The position numbers and the translations under genes are program-made. Below are positions 1 through 5,896 of a stretch of DNA of 6,509 nucleotides, piece by piece. Source of the DNA: an uncultured Clostridia bacterium (GTDB taxonomy: Bacteria; Bacillota_A; Clostridia; Oscillospirales; Ruminococcaceae); contig CAMVPV010000086.1 in assembly GCA_947169455.1 (NCBI GenBank), positions 1-6,509 on the forward strand, in the 5' to 3' direction. Numbering within the stretch: the first letter of the stretch is position 1; every line of letters starts with the position of its first letter. The notes under the pieces are model-generated. The model ran no database searches, was not told the origin of the DNA, and saw nothing but the letters and a program-made list of their open reading frames with translations.

Positions 1-391
1 CGAGGCCCTCGCCCGCAAGCGAATATATCTCGGGCATATCTCCTGCCTTCTTCACGATAACGGGCGGCACAGGGAGCTGCATCCTCTGGCTGCAAAGCTC
101 CGCTGTCTTATAGACCACGGGGTAATGCATGGAGGAAGCCACGTCCGATGTGCGGAAAAGCTTCTTGAACCTGGTGGGTATATCGGTCGAGGTTATCGCC
201 TTGTAGAATTTCGGCCAGCTCGGTATGGTATTTATCCTTGAACGCATGGCAAAGTCGCCGTCGTAGGAATAATCTAGCCTGCCCGCACTTACTATGTGGT
301 CGGTGTATGTGCGTGTGCGTGCGTCAAGATACGTCTTGAACGATGTGTTTATATCCAGCAGCGGATTATAATTCTGATTTATATTTGACAT
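1..391 (-). CDS. Putative M48-type metallopeptidase, N-terminal part (3' end outside window)
   Basis: Reading leftwards from an ATG at 391-389, the frame stays open for 130 codons to the window edge. A GGAGAAG ribosome binding site lies just upstream, only 14 bp after the stop of the dynamin-like gene, so the two are co-transcribed. The first ~85 residues are polar and I do not recognise them; no signal peptide is visible. Residues about 97-130 (AELCSQRMQLPVPPVIV, then MPEIYSLAGEGL) resemble the segment just before the catalytic helix in M48 peptidases (HtpX/Ste24 type). There 'R-mg-l-P-x-P-x-v-y-v' is followed by a small-residue-rich turn and then 'ttGLl' and HExxH. The HExxH zinc site itself would lie beyond position 1, so the family call is a tentative inference. 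Such enzymes are membrane-associated zinc proteases. Coding is strongly supported by the RBS, the spacing and the open frame; the function is not. Confidence 0.6.
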   Translation of the reverse strand, partial: MSNINQNYNPLLDINTSFKTYLDARTRTYTDHIVSAGRLDYSYDGDFAMRSRINTIPSWPKFYKAITSTDIPTRFKKLFRTSDVASSMHYPVVYKTAELCSQRMQLPVPPVIVKKAGDMPEIYSLAGEGL

Positions 392-405
392 TTTCTTCTC
401 CAATC

Positions 406-2475
406 TCAGCCGGCAGCTTCTTCGTCCATCATATTGTCTGCGAGGTTCTTGTGCAGATTATATGTTTCTGCCAGCAGCGCGCCTGTGTATTCGGCGATGT
501 TCTGGAGACGCATCTTCTCGTTGTCCGAGAATTCCTTCTTCTGGCGCTTCTGCTCGTTGAGGTTGTCGAGGGTGCGCTGTGTATCCTTCAATATTACCTC
601 TGTCTCTTCCTCGATGCGTTCCTTCAGCCCTGCGAAGGAATTATACACCTGCTTGCGCACTGTCTCTGTGAAGTCGCTGTTGATCTTCATTTCGTGGAAC
701 TGCTTCTTCACCTGTATCTTATAGTTGGATTTATACTTGTCTATCCTCTCCTGAACGAGGAACTTATCCACCGAGAATTTGCCGGTGAATGTGCCCGCGA
801 GCCCTGCGATAGCCATTATGCACAGTCCTGCGGGTGAGAACAGCGAGCCGCCCACTACTGCGGTCACGAGGAGGAACGAGGTCGCCACCCATGTGGTGAG
901 ACCTGTGATGCCGCCGAGAAGTGCGCCCTTTATGCCTGCCTCACGGAAGCCGATGAACAGTCCGCCTATGCCGACCGAGCCTATCACCGAGCCTATCACC
1001 GAATCGACGGTGCCGCCGTTCCTGTTGCGGCGCGCCTGTACGGAGAACATCTCCTGTATGCGGTTTATCGAAGCGAAGAACTCATCCTCGAAGGACTGGA
1101 GACGTGCGGCTTCATCGGACAGACCGACGTTGATCTCGTTCTGTATCTGCTCACAGATGAGCTGTGCCTTGTTCTCGATATTTTCCTTTATCTTGTCATT
1201 GAGGCGCTGATATACTATCTTCAGCTTTTCGCGCTTGAGATCCTCAGCGCTCATCTGGTAGTTGTCGATGACCTCCATGGCAGTCTCTTCTATCTTGAGC
1301 CAGTAGCCGTCAAGAATGGGCTGGAGCTCCTCAAAAACGCGGTTCGCGGAGTCGTTTATGCGCACGAATTCCTCGCGCTTCTTGCGGCGGATATCCTCTA
1401 TCTCGTCGATAGCGAGCTGATATTTCTCCATGAACTCATCGTTTTCCATCATGAGGGCATTCTCATGGAGCACTATCGAGTTGATGACCTCCGAGCCGGC
1501 GCTGATTATCTTGTTGGCGAGTATCTGGAGAGAGATAGCTCCCCTCTCCTGAGTGAGCATATTTTCGAGCACTCTCTCGAAGTTCGGGAAATTCGACTCC
1601 TCGAGCATGGCTGTGTCGTTGTTTTCCTTGGCGTTGAGCGCCTTTTTCGCATATACGCCTATTACCTTGGGCTTGCCTATCTTGCGCTTATATACGGAGA
1701 ATTCCTTGGAATTCTCGCCCATCACCTTCTTGGCTTTTTCCATCACATAGCTGCCTATGCGCTTTTCGACAGTTTCAACGATCCTGTCCTCGTCCTCCTT
1801 GGAGAAGGTGCCGAAGCAGTTGACGGCAAAGATTATCCTTCCGAGGTCGCTGGTGAGCATCTTCTTTTCGAGGAAATCCTTCTCGAACTGGGAGAAGGGC
1901 GAATTTGCGCTGATGACGAACACAGCGGCATCTATCTCGGGGAGTATCGAAAGCGTAACGTTGGTCATCTGCTCGTCGTCGTTGAGACCCGGAGTATCGA
2001 TGATATCAACATGGTTGCGGCAGAAATCGGTATCGTAATAAACGGTCGCTTCCTTGACTGTCTCCGCTATCTTTTCCGATTCATACGAGAGCTTGGTGAC
2101 GTAATCCGCAAGGCGGTCGATATCGACCCTTTCGGTATTGCCGTTCTTGTATTTTACCATTACGTAGGGTTCTTTGCTGTATGTAACGCGGTTGAGTGTC
2201 GCCGTGGCGGGGAGAACATCGGCGGGGAGCACCTCCTGACCGAGCAGTGCGTTGATGAGGGTGCTCTTGCCCCTTTTGAATTCGCCGACTATCGCCACCT
2301 CAAAATGCTCCTTGGCATTTTTCTCAACGGTATCGGCGATAGACTTCGCGGTATTCATAAGTTCAAGGGATTCGCAGTATTCCCTGAGCTGAGACAGATT
2401 GTCCGACAGCTCGTTCATCATTTCACGGAATGACGAATAGCTGCTGTAATCAAATGTGTAATCGAACTGTTCCAT
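406..2475 (-). CDS. Bacterial dynamin-like GTPase, 689 aa
   Basis: This is a large GTPase of the bacterial dynamin-like (BDLP) type, expected to bind GTP, self-assemble and remodel or tether membrane. Seen in order: a short helical N-terminus; the P-loop GEFKRGKS at residues 64-71; a switch I region LPATAT at about 89-93; the G3 motif DTPG at 160-163; and, where NKxD (G4) should be, VNCFGTF at 218-224, so that motif is degenerate. Residues about 340-480 and 575-680 are long charged helical stretches typical of the dynamin stalk. Between them, about 491-567 is Gly-rich and hydrophobic, fitting a membrane-inserting paddle. The start at 2475 is chosen because AGGAGG sits 5 bases upstream. The frame could extend 30 codons to a TTG at 2565, but that lies only a few bases from the predicted transcription start and has no RBS. 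The gene leads an operon with the putative metallopeptidase at 391. The family is secure; the cellular role is unknown. Confidence 0.93.
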   Translation of the reverse strand: MEQFDYTFDYSSYSSFREMMNELSDNLSQLREYCESLELMNTAKSIADTVEKNAKEHFEVAIVGEFKRGKSTLINALLGQEVLPADVLPATATLNRVTYSKEPYVMVKYKNGNTERVDIDRLADYVTKLSYESEKIAETVKEATVYYDTDFCRNHVDIIDTPGLNDDEQMTNVTLSILPEIDAAVFVISANSPFSQFEKDFLEKKMLTSDLGRIIFAVNCFGTFSKEDEDRIVETVEKRIGSYVMEKAKKVMGENSKEFSVYKRKIGKPKVIGVYAKKALNAKENNDTAMLEESNFPNFERVLENMLTQERGAISLQILANKIISAGSEVINSIVLHENALMMENDEFMEKYQLAIDEIEDIRRKKREEFVRINDSANRVFEELQPILDGYWLKIEETAMEVIDNYQMSAEDLKREKLKIVYQRLNDKIKENIENKAQLICEQIQNEINVGLSDEAARLQSFEDEFFASINRIQEMFSVQARRNRNGGTVDSVIGSVIGSVGIGGLFIGFREAGIKGALLGGITGLTTWVATSFLLVTAVVGGSLFSPAGLCIMAIAGLAGTFTGKFSVDKFLVQERIDKYKSNYKIQVKKQFHEMKINSDFTETVRKQVYNSFAGLKERIEEETEVILKDTQRTLDNLNEQKRQKKEFSDNEKMRLQNIAEYTGALLAETYNLHKNLADNMMDEEAAG
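974..1002. repeat. 12-bp tandem repeat inside the dynamin-like gene
   Basis: The unit CCGAGCCTATCA occurs twice in perfect tandem with a partial third copy. On the coding (minus) strand it encodes a repeated VIGS tetrapeptide (residues about 492-501) at the beginning of the hydrophobic paddle. As the unit is a multiple of three, copy-number change would lengthen or shorten the membrane segment in frame. Confidence 0.75.
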
Positions 2476-2575
2476 TCTGACCTCCTGCGGCTGCGCTTTT
2501 GGTTTCCTTTCCGGTTGCTCCGGTCTTTTTATTATATTTATATATCTGAGAGTAAAATGCACCAATATTAAAATT

Positions 2576-2605
2576 ATTATATCATAATCTTAATAATAAA
2601 GTCAA
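2576..2605 (-). promoter_or_regulatory. Promoter of the dynamin-like operon
   Basis: On the minus strand TTGACT (2605-2600) and TATAAT (2581-2576) are separated by 18 bp. A start near 2569 would give a leader of about 94 nt before the ATG at 2475. This matches a sigma-A/sigma-70 consensus promoter and also argues against translation starting at the TTG at 2565. Confidence 0.75.
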
Positions 2606-2612
2606 GAAATAG

Positions 2613-2650
2613 ATTTGTGCTGAACCACAAATAACAGCCCGATTATTTGT
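2613..2650. promoter_or_regulatory. Overlapping inverted repeats upstream of the dynamin-like operon promoter
   Basis: ATTTGTG (2613-2619) pairs with CACAAAT (2626-2632) across 6 bases. The overlapping arm ACAAATAA (2627-2634) also pairs perfectly with TTATTTGT (2643-2650) across 8 bases. The central arm is shared, giving three alternating half-sites. They sit at about -44 to -81 of the minus-strand promoter, a usual place for an activator or co-repressor. No regulator is identified, and AT-rich DNA makes short dyads common, so this is a candidate only. Confidence 0.4.
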
Positions 2651-2803
2651 CTGTTTTCTACAAAAATTTCCGCACTTTTCCATTTTCAGAAGGAATATGG
2701 TTACAGAAATATTACCGTTTTTACCGTTTTTTCGCATAGACACCGCGCAGTCATGGGAAATATCGCGGCAATGCTTTGTTAATATACAAAAAACATATAT
2801 TCC

Positions 2804-2833
2804 TTGACAATCTGCCGCCTGCGCATATATAAT
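2804..2833 (+). promoter_or_regulatory. Promoter of the methyltransferase-DegV-nuclease-like operon
   Basis: TTGACA (2804-2809) and TATAAT (2828-2833) are both perfect consensus hexamers with an 18-bp spacer. Transcription would start near 2840, leaving about 40 nt of leader. A second TATAAT at 2835-2840 is too far from the -35 (25 bp) to be the main -10. This is a strong sigma-A type promoter, and no other promoter is evident before the next two genes. Confidence 0.8.
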
Positions 2834-2879
2834 ATATAATATAAGTAAAGGCAGGATATGCCATATCAATGGAGTGATA

Positions 2880-3551
2880 ATGATGACAGACAACGCCTCC
2901 GCGTATGATTCGGGAATATATGATGAAAAAATAATCTCTACGCTCCCGTACTACCGTGAATACGGCACGCAGATCACTGACCTTCTCCGCGCATCCGGGC
3001 GGAGCGGCGTTGACTGGCTCGATACCGGCTGCGGAACGGGCACGCTCGCGGAAAGCGTACTGCAAAGCCGCTCCGATGTGCGGTTCACTCTGTGTGACCC
3101 GTCGGAGAATATGCTTGACGCCGCAAAGAAGAAGCTCACAGGGAACGATATACGGTTCATGAAGCTTTCCTCGCAGGAACTTGATTTTGACCGCGAATTC
3201 GACATCGTGACCGCAGTGCAGTGTCATCACTACCTCAGACCCGCGGAGCGTGAGGACGCCGTGCGGAAGTGTTTCCGTGCGCTGCGGAGCTCCGGTATAT
3301 TCGTTGCCTTTGAGAACATCCGTATGTCAACTGACGAGAGCGACGCTATCGCCATGAAGCGCTGGATGCAGTTCATGGCGGATCACGGGAGAACGCCCGA
3401 GGAGATACAGCGTCACGCGGAAAGGCGCGGCAAAGAGGTATTCCCGATAACGATAGCCGAGCATATCGATCTGCTGAAAAAATGCGGATTTTCCTCGGTG
3501 AATATACTCTGGGCATCATATCTTCAGGCAGGTTTCTGGGCGATCAGATAA
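2880..3551 (+). CDS. Class I SAM-dependent methyltransferase, 223 aa
   Basis: The protein has the Rossmann-fold methyltransferase signatures in order. Motif I is LDTGCGTGTL (residues 47-56), binding S-adenosylmethionine. The acidic residue after beta 2 is D73 in LCDPSENML, which contacts the ribose. FDIVTAVQCHHYL (108-119) is the strand 4 region, followed by LRSSGIFVAFE (135-145). The C-terminus ends in ILWASYLQAGFWAIR, a tail I associate with a Firmicutes group often labelled CmoA-like, but the substrate cannot be read from the sequence and could be a tRNA base or a small molecule. GGAG at 2871-2874 precedes two adjacent ATGs (2880 and 2883). Either could start translation, 2883 having slightly better spacing; a GTG at 2874 is unlikely because it overlaps the RBS. 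The gene is first in its operon and followed after 44 bp by the DegV gene. Confidence 0.9.
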   Translation: MMTDNASAYDSGIYDEKIISTLPYYREYGTQITDLLRASGRSGVDWLDTGCGTGTLAESVLQSRSDVRFTLCDPSENMLDAAKKKLTGNDIRFMKLSSQELDFDREFDIVTAVQCHHYLRPAEREDAVRKCFRALRSSGIFVAFENIRMSTDESDAIAMKRWMQFMADHGRTPEEIQRHAERRGKEVFPITIAEHIDLLKKCGFSSVNILWASYLQAGFWAIR

Positions 3552-3595
3552 CACAGCAGACAAACCACATCAATATACCAAAGGAGAATAACACT

Positions 3596-4468
3596 ATGAA
3601 CAAAACAGCCGTAATGACCGACACCAACAGCGGCATCAGCGTTGAAGAGGGCAGGGAAAGAGGCATATTCGTGCTGCCCATGCCCGTAATAGTCGATGGA
3701 AAGGATCACCTCGAAGGCAAGGATCTCACCCATGCGGATATGTATACTGCCATGAAAGCCGGCAAGGAGGTCAAAAGCTCACAGCCCTCGCTCGGCGATG
3801 TTATGGCTATGTGGGACGATATACTCAAATCAGGCTATGATGAGATAATCTACGTTCCCATGTCCAGCGGTCTGAGCGGCTCCTGCCACACCTCGGCGGC
3901 AGCGGCGGCAGATTACGACGGGAAAGTCCTCGTTGCGGACAATCACAGGATAGCAGTCACCCTGCGCGAATCAGTGCTTGATGCAAAGCACCATGCGGAT
4001 AACGGTCTTTCCGCGCTTGATATCAAGCACAAGCTCGAAGCGAACGCATACAACTCGGTAGTGTTCCTCGCTGTGGATACACTCGAATATTTCAAGAAGA
4101 GCGGCAGGATAACTCCTGCGGCTGCAACTATCGCGACTGTTCTCAATATCAAGCCGGTACTCGTTACGCGCGGCGAGAAGTTCGACACTCTCGCAAAGGT
4201 ACGCGGCACCAGGGCGAGCCGTGAAAAGCTTATAGAATCCGCCAAGGCAGAGCTCGAAGGCGCCTTTGCAAAATATCCATACTCACAGCTGAAGGTCTCG
4301 GTCGCAGGTTCGTTCGAGACTGATGCAGAGGCAAAGGAATGGCAGCAGCTCGTTCAGAAGAATTTCCCCAAATTCAAGGTTAGTTACGATGAGCTCTCCT
4401 GCAGTATAGTCTGCCACACCGGGATAGGTGCGGCAGGTCTTGGCATTTCCGTGATAGAATATACATGA
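3596..4468 (+). CDS. DegV-family fatty-acid-binding protein, 290 aa
   Basis: This matches DegV/FakB-type proteins, which hold a single fatty acid and, in characterised systems, present it to the kinase FakA for phosphorylation and phospholipid synthesis or membrane lipid uptake. Visible signatures are TDTNSGI near the start (residues 8-14), the ligand loop SSQPS (61-65, usually TSQPS), MSSGLSGS (89-96), FKKSGRI (166-172), VLNIKPVL (182-189) and the C-terminal HTGIGAAGLG (274-283) with its conserved histidine. The 290-aa length is normal for the family. AAGGAG at 3581-3586 sets the ATG at 3596; the frame runs further upstream but would overlap the methyltransferase gene. The stop overlaps the next start (ATGA), so the downstream protein is translationally coupled. 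No fakA-like gene is present in this window. The family call is firm; the exact ligand is unknown. Confidence 0.93.
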   Translation: MNKTAVMTDTNSGISVEEGRERGIFVLPMPVIVDGKDHLEGKDLTHADMYTAMKAGKEVKSSQPSLGDVMAMWDDILKSGYDEIIYVPMSSGLSGSCHTSAAAAADYDGKVLVADNHRIAVTLRESVLDAKHHADNGLSALDIKHKLEANAYNSVVFLAVDTLEYFKKSGRITPAAATIATVLNIKPVLVTRGEKFDTLAKVRGTRASREKLIESAKAELEGAFAKYPYSQLKVSVAGSFETDAEAKEWQQLVQKNFPKFKVSYDELSCSIVCHTGIGAAGLGISVIEYT

Positions 4469-5220
4469 GCGCAGACAGGGAAAGGTTCCGTGAAGCCTGT
4501 GAGAGCGTCGCGGAGGAACACCGAAGGAACGGCATAGGCACTCTCAGTGAGAAGACCGTCCATGCGGTGCTGAAGAACTACTTTTCATCGTATGACGGCT
4601 CGCACGAGCGGAAGCTCGGCAGGTTCGTCGCGGATGTTGTGGGCGAGGACGGCATCATTGAGATACAGACTCGCTCCTTCTCAAAGCTGGGCAGAAAGCT
4701 GGAGGAGTTCCTGCGGTACTGCCCCGTCACTGTGGTATATCCGTGTGCGGCGGTAAAGCATATCGTCAGGTATGACCCCGTTTCCGGCAGCCGTCTCTCA
4801 TCAAGGAAGTCGCCCGTCCACGCAGACAGGTACAGCGTTTTCATCGAGCTTGAAGGCATCACGAAATATCTCGCGCACCCGAATTTCCGGCTGTGCATAA
4901 TGCTCATGGAGATCGACGAGCTGCGCTGTCCGAAGGAACAGGCGCCGCATGGTCAGAGAAAAAAGCGCCGCAGGGACGCCCTTGCACTGTATGACAGCAT
5001 CCCGCGGGAGCTTATCGATGAGATACACATAGAAAGCCCCGCCGACTGGAAGGGTTTCCTGCCGGCAGCTGCAGCAGACAGCTTCACCACTGCGGATCTC
5101 GCGGCGGCGGGCATGGACATCGGCACAGCGCGGCTGGTGATGAATGTTTTCCGCAAGGCGGGATTTGCCGAGGTCATCGGCAAGAAGGGGAACGCATTCA
5201 TATATACTATGCGTATCTGA
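4465..5220 (+). CDS. Uncharacterised protein with PD-(D/E)XK nuclease-like domain and winged-helix-like C-terminus, 251 aa
   Basis: I do not recognise a named family. Residues about 29-100 look like a restriction-endonuclease-fold core. A helix with E29 is followed by RFVADVV ending at D57-V-V, a turn, then GIIEIQT with E66 and Q68, then a basic helix with K78, then a hydrophobic strand (VTVVYP, 88-93). The spacing D57-x8-E66-x-Q68 follows the PD-(D/E)XK pattern with Gln in place of Lys, a variant known from BglII. A basic cluster GQRKKRRRD lies at 163-171. Residues about 206-248 (FTTADLAAAG, ARLVMNVFRKAGF, then GNAFIYTMRI) read as a winged helix with a final beta hairpin, suggesting DNA binding. 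There is no signal peptide or membrane segment. Its ATG overlaps the DegV stop and it lacks its own clear ribosome binding site, so it depends on coupling. Coding is certain; nuclease activity is an inference. Confidence 0.85.
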   Translation: MSADRERFREACESVAEEHRRNGIGTLSEKTVHAVLKNYFSSYDGSHERKLGRFVADVVGEDGIIEIQTRSFSKLGRKLEEFLRYCPVTVVYPCAAVKHIVRYDPVSGSRLSSRKSPVHADRYSVFIELEGITKYLAHPNFRLCIMLMEIDELRCPKEQAPHGQRKKRRRDALALYDSIPRELIDEIHIESPADWKGFLPAAAADSFTTADLAAAGMDIGTARLVMNVFRKAGFAEVIGKKGNAFIYTMRI

Positions 5221-5230
5221 CGATACAAAG

Positions 5231-5266
5231 CAGTGTGTCAGGAGCATAAACATGGACTGACCACTG
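5231..5266 (+). terminator. Hairpin after the nuclease-like gene, possible weak terminator
   Basis: CAGTGTGTCAG (5231-5241) pairs with CTGACCACTG (5257-5266), giving 10 base pairs with one bulged T and a 15-base loop, starting 11 bp after the stop codon at 5220. It is followed only by ATTTCT rather than a clear U tract, so it may be an inefficient terminator or an mRNA 3'-end stabiliser. Confidence 0.4.
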
Positions 5267-5310
5267 ATTTCTGCACTCTTACCCCCAACAACTCTGATAA
5301 TATGATAAAA

Positions 5311-5324
5311 AAATGTAAACATTT
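5311..5324. promoter_or_regulatory. Upstream AAATGT-AA-ACATTT dyad (candidate operator)
   Basis: A perfect inverted repeat with 6-bp arms and a 2-bp centre, located about -58 to -71 from the predicted start of the 5410 transcript. The same arms recur at 5340-5355, 29 bp downstream, which makes a pair of regulator sites plausible. No candidate regulator gene is in the window. Confidence 0.5.
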
Positions 5325-5339
5325 GTGATATTATTAAAT

Positions 5340-5355
5340 AAATGTGTTGACATTT
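5340..5355. promoter_or_regulatory. AAATGT-GTTG-ACATTT dyad overlapping the -35 (candidate operator)
   Basis: Perfect 6-bp arms identical to those of the upstream dyad, but with a 4-bp centre. The right arm overlaps the TTGACA -35 hexamer (5347-5352), so a bound protein would block RNA polymerase. This is the expected arrangement for a repressor site, though the different spacer lengths weaken the case for one dimer binding both. Confidence 0.5.
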
Positions 5356-5375
5356 TAGCGGATATGTGATATCAT
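5347..5375 (+). promoter_or_regulatory. Promoter of the 5410 transcription unit
   Basis: TTGACA (5347-5352), a 17-bp spacer and TATCAT (5370-5375) give a good sigma-A type promoter, with a start near 5382 and a leader of about 28 nt. A further palindrome GATAT-GTG-ATATC (5361-5373) overlaps the -10, and TGTGATATCATTA (5365-5377) is a near-copy of TGTGATATTATTA at 5324-5336. Confidence 0.75.
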
Positions 5376-5409
5376 TACATGGAGAACTTTTTTCCGGAGG
5401 GCTGCTGAG

Positions 5410-5880
5410 ATGCTCATCAATTATGACTTCTATGATATCCACGCATTTATAGTTTTTTTGAGAAATAACTTCGGCTGCACCGATTTCCTGCCTGCAATCG
5501 TCGATCTGAAGGACATCATGGAGGGCTGGAACCGTTCAAACGGCATCGGTTCAAACACCGTGCGCAGGCTGCTGCGCCCCTATTCCGAAAAATACAGGAA
5601 CGAACTGCTGTGGGTATTTACCGATAACCGCTACACAGCAAATGTATATGTCATAAAGGAACAGGCTTGCTACGAGACCATGTCGCGCATATTCCGCGAG
5701 ATGCTTATCTGCTGTGAAAAGGACTTCCAGCGTTTCTGTATGCTGTGCGACAGCGTCCATAACGTGCCTCTCTACCTCGTGGATGAACAGTCACCCAAGA
5801 AGGCTGTCGCCTGTGCGGTCAGCGATTACCGCAAAAAATATTCCCCCGATTTCCTCACTGAGGAAATGATAAGGCTGTAA
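5410..5880 (+). CDS. Hypothetical protein, 156 aa, Cys-rich, unrecognised
   Basis: I do not recognise this protein. Translation starts at an ATG 9 bases after GGAGG (5396-5400), and codon choice (many CTG, ATC, GAC, CGC) matches the neighbouring genes, so it is very likely real. The product is a mixed, mostly helical soluble protein with no signal peptide or membrane segment. It has seven cysteines (23, 87, 101, 102, 110, 113, 135), four of them clustered at 101-113 with a C-x2-C at 110-113. That could be redox-active or metal-binding, but no complete metal motif is visible. The middle (about 59-90) contains LLWVFTDNRYTANVYVIKE, a likely strand-turn-strand. It is first in a small unit under the dyad-containing promoter, 16 bp before the frameshifted gene. 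No toxin, antitoxin or immunity family is evident to me. Confidence 0.8.
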   Translation: MLINYDFYDIHAFIVFLRNNFGCTDFLPAIVDLKDIMEGWNRSNGIGSNTVRRLLRPYSEKYRNELLWVFTDNRYTANVYVIKEQACYETMSRIFREMLICCEKDFQRFCMLCDSVHNVPLYLVDEQSPKKAVACAVSDYRKKYSPDFLTEEMIRL

Positions 5881-5896
5881 CGGGCAGGCACTTTTT

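Larger units (their letters stand above)
2476..2879. other. Divergent intergenic region, 404 bp, no gene seen
   Basis: This AT-rich spacer lies between the leftward dynamin-like gene and the rightward methyltransferase gene. It holds a sigma-A type promoter for each direction (2576-2605 minus, 2804-2833 plus), a leader of about 94 nt for the dynamin-like gene, overlapping inverted repeats at 2613-2650, and a 9-bp direct repeat (TTACCGTTT twice, 2712-2729). No convincing coding frame is present; open frames crossing it on the minus strand lack ribosome binding sites and overlap the plus-strand promoter. Confidence 0.8.

Noticed and set aside
1465..2433. 322-codon open frame on the plus strand
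   Set aside because: It lies wholly antisense to the dynamin-like gene, whose GTPase motifs are unmistakable; no ribosome binding site, and the translation has low-complexity, shadow-like composition.
2511..2530. CCGG-TTGCT-CCGG followed by a T run as a plus-strand terminator
   Set aside because: Only a 4-bp stem and no plus-strand gene upstream; it lies in the leader of the minus-strand operon.
2476..2565. 30-codon N-terminal extension of the dynamin-like protein from a TTG
   Set aside because: It starts within a few bases of the predicted transcription start, has no RBS, and the internal ATG at 2475 has a perfect AGGAGG.
2582..2893. 103-codon minus-strand open frame in the divergent spacer
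   Set aside because: It covers the plus-strand promoter and the methyltransferase start, has no RBS, and its composition reflects AT-rich non-coding DNA.
5311..5380. CRISPR or iteron-type origin from the repeated dyads
   Set aside because: Only two or three short copies with unequal spacing, located exactly over a promoter; no spacers, no replication or Cas gene nearby.
4801..5442. 213-codon minus-strand open frame
   Set aside because: Antisense to the nuclease-like gene and spans the hairpin, promoter and start of the 5410 gene; no RBS or family resemblance.
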